A DNA stretch of 64,000 nucleotides from Ochrobactrum chromiisoli (GCF_026241335.1 NZ_JAPHAV010000003.1:124001-188000), one strand, 5' to 3'; counted from the first letter of the stretch, positions 50,771 through 61,349 are shown. The notes: generated from the letters alone by a model not told the origin. A program made the numbers and translations.

Positions 50771-53695
50771 TCATTCAGCAGCTTCTGCTTTGCGCCCCGG
50801 ACGGCGCTCCAGCAGTTCCTTGAGGAATTGGCCTGTGTAAGAGCGCTTTTCCTTCACGATGTCTTCGGGGCGCCCAACAGCGACAATCTCACCGCCGCCA
50901 TCGCCGCCTTCCGGACCAAGATCGATAACCCAGTCGGCAGTCTTGATGACTTCGAGATTGTGCTCAATGACCACAACTGTATTGCCCTGTTCAACCAGTT
51001 CATGCAGCACTTCGAGAAGTTTTGCCACATCATGAAAGTGCAGGCCGGTTGTCGGTTCATCCAGAATATAGAGCGTTCGCCCGGTGGCTTTGCGTGAAAG
51101 TTCCTTGGCGAGTTTCACGCGCTGCGCTTCACCGCCAGAAAGGGTTGTGGCCTGCTGGCCTACTTTTACATAACCAAGTCCCACTTTAACGAGCGTCTCA
51201 AGCTTGTCGCGCACAGCTGGAACGGCTGTGAAGAATTCAGCGCCTTCTTCAACTGTCATATCGAGAACATCGGCAATCGACTTGCCTTTGAACTGTACTT
51301 CCAGAGTTTCACGATTGTAGCGTTTGCCGTGGCAGACGTCACAGGTGACGTAAACATCCGGCAGGAAGTGCATCTCGATCTTAATGACGCCATCGCCCTG
51401 ACAGGCTTCACAACGACCACCTTTCACGTTGAAGGAGAAGCGTCCGGGCTGATAACCACGGGCTTTGGCCTCCGGCAGACCTGCGAACCAGTCACGGATC
51501 GGTGTGAAAGCGCCGGTATAGGTTGCCGGATTGGAACGTGGTGTGCGGCCAATCGGTGACTGATCAATGTCGATGACTTTATCGAGGAATTCGAGGCCTT
51601 CTATACGGTCATGTTCCGCCGGATGTTCGCGTGAGCCCATGATGCGACGCGAGGCAGCCTTGAACAGCGTTTCGATCAGGAAGGTGGATTTACCGCCGCC
51701 AGACACCCCGGTTACAGCGGTGAATGTGCCAAGTGGAATATCCGCCGAAACATTTTTCAGATTGTTGCCGCGTGCGCCGACAACCCGGATGCGCTTGTTC
51801 TTGGTCAGTTTGCGGCGCTCAGCCGGAACTGCCACCTCCATCGCACCCGACAAATATTTGCCGGTTAGCGAGTTCGGGTTGGACATGACGTCTTTCGGCG
51901 TGCCCTGCGCGATGATCTTGCCACCATGAACACCAGCCGCCGGGCCAATATCGACCACATAATCGGCTGTCAGGATCGCATCTTCATCATGCTCGACGAC
52001 GATCACGGTATTGCCGAGATCGCGTAAGTGACGAAGCGTGTCGAGAAGACGGGCATTGTCGCGCTGATGAAGGCCGATGGATGGTTCATCAAGCACGTAA
52101 AGCACGCCGGTCAGACCGGAGCCGATCTGAGAAGCGAGGCGAATACGTTGACTTTCACCGCCCGAAAGTGTGCCGGAGTTGCGCGCAAGCGTCAGATAGT
52201 CGAGGCCGACATCATTGAGGAATTCCAGACGCTCGCGGATTTCCTTCAAGATACGGGCTGCAATTTCGCGCTGCTTGTCATTGAAGCTGCCATCAATATC
52301 ACGAAACCATGCATCGGCATTGCGGATCGACATGCCGGTGATTTCACCAATGTGTTTCATGCCAACTTTGACGGCCAGCGCTTCCGGCTTCAGGCGAAAG
52401 CCTTTACAAGCCGGGCAGGGCGTTGAAGACATGAAGCGCTCGATTTCCTCACGCGACCATGCCGAATCGGTTTCTTTCCAGCGGCGTTCGAGATTGGGGA
52501 TCACACCCTCAAAAGCCTTGGTGGTCTGATAGGCGCGCAGGCCATCATCATACTGGAAGGTGATTTCCTTGCCCTTGGTGCCATAGAGAATGGCAGTCTG
52601 CGCTTCATCGGAAAGATCGGACCATTTGGCACTCAGCTTGAAGCCATAGGCTTTGCCGAGCGCTTCCAGCGTCTGATTGTAATAAGGTGAAGACGAACGG
52701 GCCCATGGCGCAACGGCTCCATCTTTCAGAGAGGCGGAATGATCGGGAATGATCAGGTTCGGGTCAATCGCCTGTTGCGTGCCAAGACCGTCACAGGTCG
52801 GGCATGCACCAAAGGGATTGTTGAATGAGAACAGGCGCGGTTCGATTTCGGGAATGGTGAAACCGGACACCGGACAGGCAAATTTTTCCGAAAACATAAC
52901 GCGTTCATGCGTTTCATTTGCCGATTTGTTGGCGCTACCACCGGCAGATGTATCCTCGGCCAGCAATGGTTTGTCGGCGAATTCTGCGATTGCCAAACCT
53001 TCTGCCAGTTTGAGGCAGGTTTCAAGGCTGTCGGCGAGGCGGGTTCCGAGATCAGGGCGCACCACAACGCGGTCCACAACCACATCAATATCGTGCTTGT
53101 ATTTCTTGTCGAGGGCTGGAACGTCAGCAATTTCGTAAAAGGTGCCATCGACCTTCACGCGCTGAAAACCCTTCTTCTGAAGCTCGGCCAATTCCTTTTT
53201 GTATTCGCCTTTACGCCCACGAACGATAGGCGCCAGGATATAAAGACGGGTGCCTTCTTCCAACGCCAGAACCCGATCAACCATCTGGCTGACAGTCTGG
53301 CTTTCAATCGGCAGGCCGGTCGCAGGCGAATAAGGCACGCCCACGCGCGCGAAGAGCAGGCGCATGTAATCGTAGATTTCGGTGACGGTGCCGACAGTTG
53401 AACGCGGATTGCGGCTCGTTGTCTTCTGTTCGATGGAAATGGCCGGGGATAGACCATCGATCTGATCAACATCCGGCTTCTGCATCATTTCAAGGAACTG
53501 GCGCGCATAGGCTGAAAGGCTTTCGACATAGCGACGCTGGCCTTCCGCGTAGATCGTATCGAAAGCCAGCGATGATTTGCCGGAGCCTGAAAGGCCGGTC
53601 ATCACGATCAGCTTGTCGCGTGGCAGATCAAGATCGACATTTTTCAGATTGTGTTCACGCGCGCCACGTATGGAAATGAATTTCTGATCGCTCAT
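50771..53695 (-). CDS. uvrA: Excinuclease ABC subunit A
   Basis: 974 residues from [11 protein letters not shown]; a start 8 codons upstream is possible. UvrA detects bulky DNA lesions and loads UvrB. Two ABC ATPase halves are seen: Walker [13 protein letters not shown] (~30) and [13 protein letters not shown] (~660), signatures [11 protein letters not shown] and [11 protein letters not shown]. Zinc sites include CPVSG...CPTC, CPACKG and CEACQG...CDVCHG. A perfect LexA box lies about 135 bases upstream, so SOS induction is expected. Confidence 0.98.
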   Translation of the reverse strand: MSDQKFISIRGAREHNLKNVDLDLPRDKLIVMTGLSGSGKSSLAFDTIYAEGQRRYVESLSAYARQFLEMMQKPDVDQIDGLSPAISIEQKTTSRNPRSTVGTVTEIYDYMRLLFARVGVPYSPATGLPIESQTVSQMVDRVLALEEGTRLYILAPIVRGRKGEYKKELAELQKKGFQRVKVDGTFYEIADVPALDKKYKHDIDVVVDRVVVRPDLGTRLADSLETCLKLAEGLAIAEFADKPLLAEDTSAGGSANKSANETHERVMFSEKFACPVSGFTIPEIEPRLFSFNNPFGACPTCDGLGTQQAIDPNLIIPDHSASLKDGAVAPWARSSSPYYNQTLEALGKAYGFKLSAKWSDLSDEAQTAILYGTKGKEITFQYDDGLRAYQTTKAFEGVIPNLERRWKETDSAWSREEIERFMSSTPCPACKGFRLKPEALAVKVGMKHIGEITGMSIRNADAWFRDIDGSFNDKQREIAARILKEIRERLEFLNDVGLDYLTLARNSGTLSGGESQRIRLASQIGSGLTGVLYVLDEPSIGLHQRDNARLLDTLRHLRDLGNTVIVVEHDEDAILTADYVVDIGPAAGVHGGKIIAQGTPKDVMSNPNSLTGKYLSGAMEVAVPAERRKLTKNKRIRVVGARGNNLKNVSADIPLGTFTAVTGVSGGGKSTFLIETLFKAASRRIMGSREHPAEHDRIEGLEFLDKVIDIDQSPIGRTPRSNPATYTGAFTPIRDWFAGLPEAKARGYQPGRFSFNVKGGRCEACQGDGVIKIEMHFLPDVYVTCDVCHGKRYNRETLEVQFKGKSIADVLDMTVEEGAEFFTAVPAVRDKLETLVKVGLGYVKVGQQATTLSGGEAQRVKLAKELSRKATGRTLYILDEPTTGLHFHDVAKLLEVLHELVEQGNTVVVIEHNLEVIKTADWVIDLGPEGGDGGGEIVAVGRPEDIVKEKRSYTGQFLKELLERRPGRKAEAAE

Positions 53696-53829
53696 TCCGC
53701 GTCCTGCCTGTTTCGTCATGTCGTAGAGTGGCTGGCGCCGAAAAATTTATGGTGCGCCGCTCCACAATATGGGGATGAACCCTTTCAAAGGAAAGGGGCT
53801 GTTCAGTCGCTTTCCGGGTTCTAACGCCG

Positions 53830-53844
53830 GAACAAAGATCGAAC
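53830..53844 (-). promoter_or_regulatory. LexA box of uvrA
   Basis: GAAC-AAAGATC-GAAC, both half sites perfect with the 7-base spacer of the alphaproteobacterial SOS operator; located in the uvrA-ssb divergent gap near uvrA. Confidence 0.8.
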
Positions 53845-53898
53845 AACCAGTCATCTGATAGGCGATACGAAATGTGAACGCAAGAGCGTTGACTGTTA

Positions 53899-53927
53899 CT
53901 CCTGACAGGAGCAAACTATATTTGCTC
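53899..53927 (+). promoter_or_regulatory. Two overlapping, mutually exclusive hairpins
   Basis: CTCCTG-A-CAGGAG (53899-53911) and GAGCAAA-CTATA-TTTGCTC (53909-53927) share the bases GAG, so both cannot form at full length. Function unknown; the layout resembles an RNA switch or a pair of protein sites. Confidence 0.3.
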
Positions 53928-54296
53928 GCCGGATGGAGGGACATCGCAGAATTGAAACGATGTCGACAAGAGGTCTGACTGGCTGAGTAAACGTAATAGG
54001 GAGATAGGAGCATGAGTCCACCTGACGACGTTGCATAGCTTTCATCATGATGAGAGCACAATTACTTGCAGTCTTAACTGCTTCATTTGCAAGGAATGAT
54101 GCATTTTTGATTGAGACAGGTAGTTGCAGAAAATTTAAAAAATGCGCGGCAATCTGGCATCGTCGCTCAGATTTCCGAATAAATTTATCGGCGAATTACT
54201 GTCGATATAAGAGCTTAGCTCAACCCCAAGCCCTGCGCGCCTAAGAAACAGTGAGCGGCAGGGCTTAACTCTGCGAAGATTTTCCGGTTTCTATAG

Positions 54297-54330
54297 CGTG
54301 TCGCGTTTAATCGAATCCAATACGCTTGCT
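54297..54330. repeat. Degenerate palindromic repeat element
   Basis: AGCGT near 54296 pairs with ACGCT near 54322, around GTTTAATCGAATCC, similar to the loop motif of the element at 8829-8868. Probably a decayed member of a Rhizobiales-type intergenic repeat. Confidence 0.35.
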
Positions 54331-54490
54331 TTTTCTTCTTGTTTTACACATGCCGTTCTCGGATCGTAGGGGGAATGGAAATCAGGCCGGTGAACGAATT
54401 TCCCCCGACGTTGGACCTCACTTTTCCGCAACATGCTTTATCTCTCCATGTATAAAATCTGCATTAAAATCCATTTCAAGCTTGTAAATT

Positions 54491-54505
54491 GAACAAAACA
54501 AGAAC
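54491..54505 (+). promoter_or_regulatory. LexA box of ssb
   Basis: GAAC-AAAACAA-GAAC, perfect half sites and spacing, about 195 bases before the ssb start. Confidence 0.75.
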
Positions 54506-54698
54506 ATAAACTTCTGTGGACATTGCCGGAATTCGCCGCGCGAGCATGAGCGCGGTGGAAGTGGCTGCTGTAAGGTGATAGTTGAATTTTAGGCCAATAC
54601 CTTTTGGTATTTGACCATTCTTTAAAAGTAGACGCCGTTTGGCAGGGCTGAGAAGCGCGCTGGATGGGTGGATGCGAGAGATCCGGAGTAAGTTTTCA

Positions 54699-55217
54699 AT
54701 GGCTGGTAGCGTCAACAAAGTCATTCTGATCGGCAATCTTGGTGCTGATCCAGAAATCCGCCGCCTTAATTCAGGCGATCAGATCGCCAATCTGCGTATT
54801 GCGACGTCGGAAAGCTGGCGCGACCGTCAGTCCGGTGAGCGCAAGGAACGTACCGAGTGGCATAGTGTTGTCATCTTCAATGAAAATCTTGCCAAGGTGG
54901 CAGAGCAGTATTTGAAGAAGGGGTCCAAGGTTTATATCGAGGGCGCGCTGCAGACGCGTAAGTGGCAGGATCAGAACGGTAATGATCGTTACTCGACTGA
55001 AATCGTGTTGCAGAAATTCCGGGGCGAACTTCAGATGCTTGATAGCCGCGGCGAAGGTGGTGGCGAGGGGCGGTCGTTCGGCGGCGGTGGTAATCGCAAC
55101 CAGATGTCGGATTATTCCGGCGGCGGAAGCGATTTTGGATCGTCCGGCCCATCCAATCAGGGTGGTGGCAGCGGCGGCGGTTTCGCGCGCGACCTTGATG
55201 ATGAAATTCCATTCTGA
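54699..55217 (+). CDS. ssb: Single-stranded DNA-binding protein
   Basis: 172 residues from [15 protein letters not shown]; the longer frame is not conserved. An OB-fold domain (~1-112) with the [13 protein letters not shown] and YSTEIV segments, a Gly/Ser/Asn-rich linker (~118-162) and the acidic tip DLDDEIPF that binds partner proteins. It coats single-stranded DNA in replication and repair. A perfect LexA box lies upstream. CCGGAG is the ribosome site. Confidence 0.97.
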   Translation: MAGSVNKVILIGNLGADPEIRRLNSGDQIANLRIATSESWRDRQSGERKERTEWHSVVIFNENLAKVAEQYLKKGSKVYIEGALQTRKWQDQNGNDRYSTEIVLQKFRGELQMLDSRGEGGGEGRSFGGGGNRNQMSDYSGGGSDFGSSGPSNQGGGSGGGFARDLDDEIPF

Positions 55218-55218
55218 T

Positions 55219-55252
55219 AAAAAAGCGGGCGTCACAAGCGCCCGCTTTTTTA
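55219..55252. terminator. ssb terminator
   Basis: GCGGGCG (55225-55231) and CGCCCGC (55239-55245) with six A bases before and six T bases after; bidirectional form. Confidence 0.93.
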
Positions 55253-55481
55253 GTTGGATTGATTGATAAAAAGAATAATATAAGCTGCTGTTTTAGCTTA
55301 TTATTATCTGTTATCGTCTCGTTGATTATTTCCATAAAATGCGCCGTAGACAGATGACTTTTGCGATCGGACTGGATGAACGAAGTGAAATGGCTTTTGG
55401 CGGAAGAGCTGATCTGCTGCATCCCCATTCGCTGGGCATTATTTTTTCCGATGTGATTTTCTGTTGGGCGCGTGTGTTGTG

Positions 55482-56051
55482 ATGCGGGCGGATCATACTC
55501 TTAACGGGTGTTTTGTTGCTGTTGTCGGTCCCAGTGGTGCCGGTAAAGATACGATTATGGACGCGGCGCGTGAGATACTGAAAGATGATCCGCGGTTTCA
55601 TTTTGTGCGGCGCGTTATCACCCGACCACAAATGCCGGGCACTGAAGATCACGACAGTCTGGACGAGGAAGCTTTTCGCAAAGCGGCAGACGAGGGTGCT
55701 TATGCGCTTCAATGGCAGGCGCATGGTTTGAGCTATGGTCTGCCGCGTTCGCTGGATACCAAACTTGCGGAAGGCGCGGTTGTTATCGCCAATGTTTCGC
55801 GTCGGGTTCTGACGGATATTCGCAGACAGTATCAATCACGTTCCATCGTGCTGATAACTGCACAATCGTCCGTATTGGCTGAGCGACTGGCAGCACGTGG
55901 GCGAGAAACACGGGCACAGATCGAAAAGCGTTTGGCGCGTGAAGTGCGCTTCGATCATCAGGCTGACGACGTTGTGATGATCGATAATTCTGGAGCAGTG
56001 GCGACATCCATCGAAGCCTTCCTCGCACACTTAGAGCGGTTCCGGTTCTGA
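55482..56051 (+). CDS. phnN: Ribose 1,5-bisphosphate phosphokinase PhnN
   Basis: 189 residues from ATG 55482. A guanylate-kinase-like fold with P-loop VVGPSGAGKDT (~14-24), RVITRPQ (~43), and the lid LAARGRET region. PhnN phosphorylates ribose 1,5-bisphosphate to PRPP at the end of phosphonate degradation and can supply PRPP elsewhere. No other phn genes are near. The last codons, GAGCGGTTCCGGTTCTGA, match the left arm and loop of an intergenic repeat, which therefore appears to supply the stop. Confidence 0.88.
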   Translation: MRADHTLNGCFVAVVGPSGAGKDTIMDAAREILKDDPRFHFVRRVITRPQMPGTEDHDSLDEEAFRKAADEGAYALQWQAHGLSYGLPRSLDTKLAEGAVVIANVSRRVLTDIRRQYQSRSIVLITAQSSVLAERLAARGRETRAQIEKRLAREVRFDHQADDVVMIDNSGAVATSIEAFLAHLERFRF

Positions 56052-56066
56052 TTGAATTCAGATCGG
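56035..56066. repeat. Half-element of palindromic repeat at the phnN 3' end
   Basis: GAGCGGTTCCGGTTCTGATT resembles GAGCATTTCCCGTTTTGATT of the full element at 8829; the second arm (TCAGATCGG) is degenerate. The phnN stop codon lies in the shared TCTGATTGAAT part. Confidence 0.45.
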
Positions 56067-56107
56067 CAGCCTAAAGGGAAAACGAAGTGTCGGCGAGGGA
56101 TATGTGC

Positions 56108-56737
56108 TTATCCTGTGATCAGCGACCTGACGCCATCTGCAACGAATTGCACGGCAAGGGCTGCCAATATGACGCCTAGCAGGCGCGTCAGGATTGAGCG
56201 GCCCGTTTCTCCGAGGAAGCGGTCAACGCGTTCTGCAAGCAACAGCACCAGATATGTAATGAGCAGGCAGGTAAATATGACCAGTAGCAGAACGGCGTGT
56301 TCTGCCGGTCCAGTGAACGAATCGGACGTCAGAACAATGGCGGAAATTGCACCCGGACCGGCTATCAGTGGTATGGCAAGCGGGAAGGCTGCGATATTGC
56401 GGATATGATCCTTGGTGATGGCAACTTCGGCGCTCTTTTCCTTGCGCTCGGTTCGCTTTTCGAAAATCATTTCGAAGGCGATCCAGAACAGAAGCAGACC
56501 GCCTGCGACGCGAAAAGCGCCGATACTGATGCCGAACATGCCGAGTATCTGCGCGCCAGCAATTGCAAACAGCGCCATTACCCCAAAGCCGATGATGGAT
56601 GCGCGCAGCGCAACCTGTCCGCGATGGTTGCGATCCATGCCGGGTGTCAATGCAAGAAACAAAGGAGCCAGACCGGGCGGATCGATTGTGACAAGCAGGG
56701 TGACGAAGGCGCTGAAAACCGTATCGTAGAACCCCAT
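56108..56737 (-). CDS. MarC family integral membrane protein
   Basis: 209 residues with six hydrophobic helices, starting with the typical FVTLLVTIDPPGLAPLFLALT and containing FWIAFEMIFEK and PLAIPLIAGPGAISAIV, the MarC/YhcE family hallmarks. The family was once linked to multiple antibiotic resistance, but that role was not confirmed; function is unknown. It converges with phnN and is divergent from gyrA. Confidence 0.92.
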   Translation of the reverse strand: MGFYDTVFSAFVTLLVTIDPPGLAPLFLALTPGMDRNHRGQVALRASIIGFGVMALFAIAGAQILGMFGISIGAFRVAGGLLLFWIAFEMIFEKRTERKEKSAEVAITKDHIRNIAAFPLAIPLIAGPGAISAIVLTSDSFTGPAEHAVLLLVIFTCLLITYLVLLLAERVDRFLGETGRSILTRLLGVILAALAVQFVADGVRSLITG

Positions 56738-56987
56738 GCTAAACGCGCCTCTTTTTTTGATATTTTTTGCCTGATTTGTGAAGCAGAGTGTAGCTGATCA
56801 AAGCCGCGCGGTCGATGTAAAGCACACGCTCAGGCAACATCATTACGCGATGTTTATGTGAATATCTTTCAAGTGCTTGATAAGATGGGCGAAATTAGCT
56901 GCTCGAATTGGCCTCGAAATTGGCGTTTTGCACCATTTTGCTCTATAAAGTGACTTTATCGATTCTGTTGAGAAAGATATCTGAATA

Positions 56988-59798
56988 GTGTCAGATCTAA
57001 CGCCTCCACCCGGTTCCGAAGATATGAATGGCGGCCCGAGCGGCCCTACAGGTATCGAACCGATTTCCATTATTGAGGAGATGCAGCGCTCCTATCTCGA
57101 TTACGCAATGAGCGTTATCGTGAGCCGCGCCCTGCCTGACGTGCGCGATGGCTTGAAACCAGTGCATCGTCGTATTCTCCATGCCATGAACGAGATGAAC
57201 CTCGCTTACAATCGCCCCTACCGAAAGTCGGCAGGTGTGATCGGTGAAGTGATGGGTAAGTACCATCCGCATGGTGACGCTTCTATTTATGACGCCTTGG
57301 TGCGTATGGCGCAGGACTTCTCCTTGCGCGATCCACTCGTGGACGGCCAGGGCAACTTCGGTTCCATCGATGGCGATCCGCCAGCGGCGATGCGTTATAC
57401 CGAATGCCGTCTGGAGAAGGTCACTGAATCCCTTCTGTCGGATATCGACAAGGATACGGTTGATTTTCAGGACAACTATGATGGCCGTGAGCGGGAACCA
57501 ATGGTTCTGCCAGCCCGCTTTCCGAACCTGCTTGTCAATGGTTCGGGCGGCATTGCGGTTGGTATGGCAACCAACATTCCGCCGCATAATCTGGGCGAAG
57601 TCATTGATGGTTGCGTTGCGCTGATTGAAAATCCAGCCATTGAGCTGGAAGAAATCATGGAAATTATTCCCGGCCCGGATTTTCCGACCGGTGGTATTAT
57701 CCTTGGACGTGCTGGCATCAATTCTGCCTATACGACGGGTCGTGGCTCGGTCATCATGCGTGGTCGCGTGGCGATTGAACCGATGCGTGGTGATCGTGAA
57801 GCGATCATCATCACTGAAGTTCCCTATCAGGTGAACAAAGCATCGATGATCGAGAAAATGGCCGAACTGGTACGCGACAAGCGTATCGAGGGCATTTCTG
57901 ATCTGCGCGATGAATCGGACCGCGATGGTTATCGCGTTGTGGTCGAGCTCAAGCGTGATGCTGTTGCGGATGTCGTGCTCAACCAGCTTTACCGCTACAC
58001 ACCGCTGCAAACCTCTTTCGGCTGCAACATGGTGGCGCTGAATGGCGGCAAGCCTGAACAGCTTAATCTTCTCGATATGCTGCGCGCTTTCGTGGCGTTC
58101 CGCGAAGAAGTGGTAACGCGCCGCACCAAGTTCCTGCTCAACAAAGCGCGTGATCGCGCGCATGTGTTGGTTGGTCTGGCAATCGCAGTTGCCAATATTG
58201 ACGAAATCATTGCTCTCATTCGTCGTGCGCCGGATCCGGCAACCGCGCGTGAGCAGTTGATGGAGCGTCGCTGGCCTGCTGCTGATGTGGCGCCGCTGAT
58301 TCGTTTGATCGATGATCCGCGTCACAGGATCAATGAGGATAACACCTATAACCTCTCGGAAGAGCAGGCGCGTGCTATTCTTGATCTTCGCCTGCAGCGC
58401 CTGACAGCGCTCGGTCGCGAAGAAGTGGCGGATGAGCTGAACAAGATTGGCGAAGAAATTCGCGATTATCTGGATATTCTCAGCTCGCGCATTCGCGTTA
58501 TGACAATCGTCAAGGAAGAGATGATTGCTGTTCGCGACGAGTTTGCCACGCCGCGCCGTACCGAGTTTGGTCTTGGTGGCGCCGAAATGGACGATGAAGA
58601 CCTGATCGCTCGCGAAGATATGGTCGTGACTGTCAGCCATGCCGGTTATATCAAGCGTGTGCCGCTGGCCACTTATCGTGCACAGCGCCGTGGCGGCAAG
58701 GGCCGCTCCGGTATGGCCACCAAGGACGAGGATTTCGTAACCCGTCTGTTCGTCGCCAATACGCATACGCCGGTTCTGTTCTTCTCCTCGCGCGGTATCG
58801 TCTACAAGGAAAAAGTCTGGCGTCTGCCGGTCGGCAATCCGCAGTCGCGTGGCAAGGCGCTCATCAACATGTTGCCGTTGCAGCAGGGCGAGCGCATCAC
58901 CACGATCATGCCGCTGCCGGAGGATGAGGAATCCTGGGCAAACCTCGACGTCATGTTCTCGACCACGCGTGGTACGGTTCGCCGTAACAAGCTCAGCGAC
59001 TTCGTTCAGGTCAACCGCAACGGTAAGATCGCGATGAAGCTCGAAGAAGAGGGCGATGAAATCCTCTCGGTTGATACCTGTACGGAATTCGATGACGTTC
59101 TTCTGACCTGTGCTGGTGGCCAGTGCATTCGCTTCCCTGTCACTGATGTGCGCGTCTTTGCTGGTCGTAACTCGATTGGCGTGCGCGGTATCAATCTGGC
59201 AGAAGGCGATAAGGTCATCTCGATGGCTATTCTGCATCACGTTGATGCGGATGCTGCCGAACGTGCAGCTTACCTCAAGCGTTCGATTGCGGAACGCCGT
59301 GCGCAGGGTGCGGACGATGCCGATGATATTGTTGTTGTCGGTGAAGACGTCGAAAATGAAACCGAGCTTAACGACGAACGCTATCAGGAACTGAAGGCGC
59401 GTGAGCAGACCGTTCTTACCGTTAGTGAGTATGGTTATGGTAAGCGGTCTTCGTCTTATGAGTTCCGCGTTTCCGGCCGTGGTGGTAAGGGTATTCGCGC
59501 AACCGATACGTCGAAAACCGATGAAATCGGCAAGCTGGTTGCTCTGTTCCCGGTCGAGGCCAGCGATCAGATCTTGCTGGTTTCAGACGGCGGTCAGCTG
59601 ATCCGTGTGCCGGTCGGCGGCATTCGTATCGCTGGACGTTCGACCAAGGGTGTCACGATCTTCAATACGGCTGACGGCGAAAAGGTCGTCTCGGTTGAGC
59701 GCATTTCGGAAACGGAAAGCGATGAAGAGAATGGCGCTGCCGAGATTGATGAAATCGCGGTTGAAGGTGATGCACCTGCAGCCGGTGGCGAAGAGTAA
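56988..59798 (+). CDS. gyrA: DNA gyrase subunit A
   Basis: 936 residues from a GTG start. GyrA cuts and rejoins DNA in the gyrase tetramer. The winged-helix/tower part has the catalytic tyrosine in AAMRYTE (Y137) and the quinolone region [10 protein letters not shown] (A98 and D102, equal to E. coli S83 and D87). The C-terminal pinwheel domain carries the GyrA box [10 protein letters not shown] (~570) and an acidic tail. An insertion rich in Asp/Glu (~770-800) lies between pinwheel blades. A terminator follows. Confidence 0.97.
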   Translation: MSDLTPPPGSEDMNGGPSGPTGIEPISIIEEMQRSYLDYAMSVIVSRALPDVRDGLKPVHRRILHAMNEMNLAYNRPYRKSAGVIGEVMGKYHPHGDASIYDALVRMAQDFSLRDPLVDGQGNFGSIDGDPPAAMRYTECRLEKVTESLLSDIDKDTVDFQDNYDGREREPMVLPARFPNLLVNGSGGIAVGMATNIPPHNLGEVIDGCVALIENPAIELEEIMEIIPGPDFPTGGIILGRAGINSAYTTGRGSVIMRGRVAIEPMRGDREAIIITEVPYQVNKASMIEKMAELVRDKRIEGISDLRDESDRDGYRVVVELKRDAVADVVLNQLYRYTPLQTSFGCNMVALNGGKPEQLNLLDMLRAFVAFREEVVTRRTKFLLNKARDRAHVLVGLAIAVANIDEIIALIRRAPDPATAREQLMERRWPAADVAPLIRLIDDPRHRINEDNTYNLSEEQARAILDLRLQRLTALGREEVADELNKIGEEIRDYLDILSSRIRVMTIVKEEMIAVRDEFATPRRTEFGLGGAEMDDEDLIAREDMVVTVSHAGYIKRVPLATYRAQRRGGKGRSGMATKDEDFVTRLFVANTHTPVLFFSSRGIVYKEKVWRLPVGNPQSRGKALINMLPLQQGERITTIMPLPEDEESWANLDVMFSTTRGTVRRNKLSDFVQVNRNGKIAMKLEEEGDEILSVDTCTEFDDVLLTCAGGQCIRFPVTDVRVFAGRNSIGVRGINLAEGDKVISMAILHHVDADAAERAAYLKRSIAERRAQGADDADDIVVVGEDVENETELNDERYQELKAREQTVLTVSEYGYGKRSSSYEFRVSGRGGKGIRATDTSKTDEIGKLVALFPVEASDQILLVSDGGQLIRVPVGGIRIAGRSTKGVTIFNTADGEKVVSVERISETESDEENGAAEIDEIAVEGDAPAAGGEE

Positions 59799-59845
59799 AA
59801 AAATGCGCTGATACGCAAGTGTCAGCGCGCTCTGTGATCCAAATG

Positions 59846-59878
59846 AAAAGGCCGGTGGCGGAAGCCATCGGCCTTTTT
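59846..59878. terminator. gyrA terminator
   Basis: AAAAGGCCGGTGGC (59846-59859) pairs with GCCATCGGCCTTTT (59864-59877) around a GGAA loop, followed by T; symmetric, so it can also serve the minus-strand small gene. Confidence 0.92.
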
Positions 59879-59922
59879 GAGATGTCAGGACTGGAGGGCA
59901 CTGACGATCTTTGAAACTTTAT

Positions 59923-60072
59923 TTAACGCGAACTCAATTTACGCACGGCGTTTAGATTAAAAGCGGCGGGACGTATGCGTTGGCGCTTTGCTTCATTCTC
60001 TTCCAGAAGCAAAACAATCGCCGATGCAGCCATTGCTACCATCATGGATAATGCCAGAAGAAATATCATCAT
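59923..60072 (-). CDS. 49-residue single-helix membrane peptide
   Basis: A short minus-strand frame begins ATG ATG at 60072, preceded by GAAAGGA eight bases upstream, and ends TAA at 59923. The peptide starts MMIFLLALSMMVAMAAS, forming one hydrophobic helix to about residue 23, then an acidic turn (LEENEAK) and a basic C-terminal tail (RQRIRPA, VRKLSSR). The topology is that of bacterial small membrane proteins. I do not recognise a family. It lies between gyrA and coaD and ends 45 bases before the symmetric gyrA terminator. Confidence 0.55.
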   Translation of the reverse strand: MMIFLLALSMMVAMAASAIVLLLEENEAKRQRIRPAAFNLNAVRKLSSR

Positions 60073-60268
60073 CGCGGTATCCTTTCATTATAGATACGCT
60101 TGAGAAGCAAAAAGGTTGCAGCAAAGGTGCGCTCATGATGGTAAATCGGTTGTGAACTTGTCGTGAAATCGTGCTTCATTGCTCATTCAATTTGTTTTCT
60201 TGGTTTCTGATTTCTTTCCAATTGTGGTTGTTGTTGAAAATCTGATGAGAAAAGGCTAGCTGGTAGAA

Positions 60269-60763
60269 ATGACGATCGCGATTTATGCGGGTTCATTCGA
60301 CCCGATCACCAATGGCCATATGGATGTCCTGAAAGGCGCGCTCCGTCTTGCCGATCAGGTTATTGTTGCTATCGGCGTACATCCGGGTAAAAAACCGCTT
60401 TTCAGCTTTGAGGAGCGTGTTGCGCTTATTAACGCAAGCTCCAGCGAATTGCTTGGCGCTGATGCAAAGCGTGTGTCGGTAATTTCATTCGATGCACTGG
60501 TGATTGATGCGGCGCGCAAGCATGGCGCAAAGCTCATGGTGCGCGGCCTGCGCGATGGCACCGATCTTGATTATGAAATGCAGATGGCAGGCATGAATGG
60601 GACAATGGCACCGGAATTGCAGACTGTCTTTCTGCCAGCCGATCCTGCTGTGCGCACAATTACTGCCACATTGGTTCGCCAGATTGCCTCAATGGGAGGC
60701 GACATAAAGCCCTTCGTTCCGGTTGCTGTCGCTAAAGCACTGGAAGCAAAATTCAAATCCTGA
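60269..60763 (+). CDS. coaD: Phosphopantetheine adenylyltransferase
   Basis: 164 residues. CoaD makes dephospho-CoA from 4'-phosphopantetheine and ATP, the fourth step of coenzyme A synthesis. Visible: [15 protein letters not shown] (~6-20) with the nucleotidyltransferase TxGH histidine, [14 protein letters not shown] (~90) and the late [10 protein letters not shown] loop (~130). Full length. The ppiA-type cyclophilin gene starts 20 bases after its stop. Confidence 0.96.
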   Translation: MTIAIYAGSFDPITNGHMDVLKGALRLADQVIVAIGVHPGKKPLFSFEERVALINASSSELLGADAKRVSVISFDALVIDAARKHGAKLMVRGLRDGTDLDYEMQMAGMNGTMAPELQTVFLPADPAVRTITATLVRQIASMGGDIKPFVPVAVAKALEAKFKS

Positions 60764-60782
60764 TTCAGGGAGTTTCTCGGTT

Positions 60783-61349
60783 ATGTCATTTATTCGTTCG
60801 GCGTTCGCCGCAGCCAGCATTGTTGCGTTATCTCACGGGGCTGCCTTGGCAGCGGACACGCTTAATTTGCAGCTTAAAGATGGTAATGTTGCAATTGAGC
60901 TTGAACCAAAGCTTGCACCAAAACACGTTGCTCAGATTGAGAAGCTGGTAAAGGAAGGCGCTTATGATGGCGTTGCTTTCCACCGCGTGATTCCGGGCTT
61001 CATGGCTCAGACCGGCGATGTGAAGTTTGGTAATGTCGACAAGGGTTTCAATGCATCGCGTGTGGGTACTGGTGGCTCTGAATTGCCAAACATTCCAGCC
61101 GAATTCTCCAAGGAGCCTTTTGTGCGTGGCACGGTTGGCATGGCACGCAGCCAGGATCCAAATTCGGCCAACTCGCAATTCTTCATTATGTTCAATGACG
61201 GCGCCTTCCTGAACGGCCAGTACACTGTGGTTGGCAAGGTTGTCAGTGGCATGGATGTGGTTGATAAGATCAAAAAGGGAAGTGAATCCGACAATGGCTC
61301 GGTTGAAAACCCTGACAAAATCATCAAAGCCACAATCGAAAAGAAATAA
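60783..61349 (+). CDS. Periplasmic cyclophilin-type peptidyl-prolyl isomerase
   Basis: 188 residues from ATG 60783 with AGGGAG upstream. A signal peptide (~1-22, ending ALAAD) sends the enzyme to the periplasm. The cyclophilin core has FHRVIPGFMAQTGD (~64), a GMARSQDPNSANSQFFI segment and the C-terminal VVGKVVSGMDVVDKI. It speeds proline isomerisation in exported proteins. A second, signal-less copy follows after 75 bases, so the two probably arose by tandem duplication. Confidence 0.93.
   Translation: MSFIRSAFAAASIVALSHGAALAADTLNLQLKDGNVAIELEPKLAPKHVAQIEKLVKEGAYDGVAFHRVIPGFMAQTGDVKFGNVDKGFNASRVGTGGSELPNIPAEFSKEPFVRGTVGMARSQDPNSANSQFFIMFNDGAFLNGQYTVVGKVVSGMDVVDKIKKGSESDNGSVENPDKIIKATIEKK

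Larger units (their letters stand above)
53696..54698. other. 1-kb uvrA-ssb divergent intergenic region
   Basis: About 1000 bases without a convincing gene; short frames on both strands (e.g. 54047-54244 plus, 53747-54061 minus) lack ribosome sites and protein-like composition. It holds two LexA boxes, adjacent overlapping hairpins at 53899-53927, a 9-base inverted repeat AAGCCCTGC/GCAGGGCTT (54228-54266), a repeat-like segment at 54297-54330 and a GGGGGAA/TTCCCCC pair near 54370-54405. A small RNA gene here is possible but unproven. Confidence 0.5.

Noticed and set aside
53747-54061. 104-codon minus frame upstream of uvrA
   Set aside because: It crosses the LexA box and promoter of uvrA and has no plausible start context.
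54047-54244. 65-codon plus frame in the uvrA-ssb gap
   Set aside because: No ribosome site, no recognisable motif and composition like random sequence.
56997-59240. 747-codon minus-strand frame opposite gyrA
   Set aside because: Shadow frame of a highly conserved gene; composition rich in His, Asn, Thr without domains.
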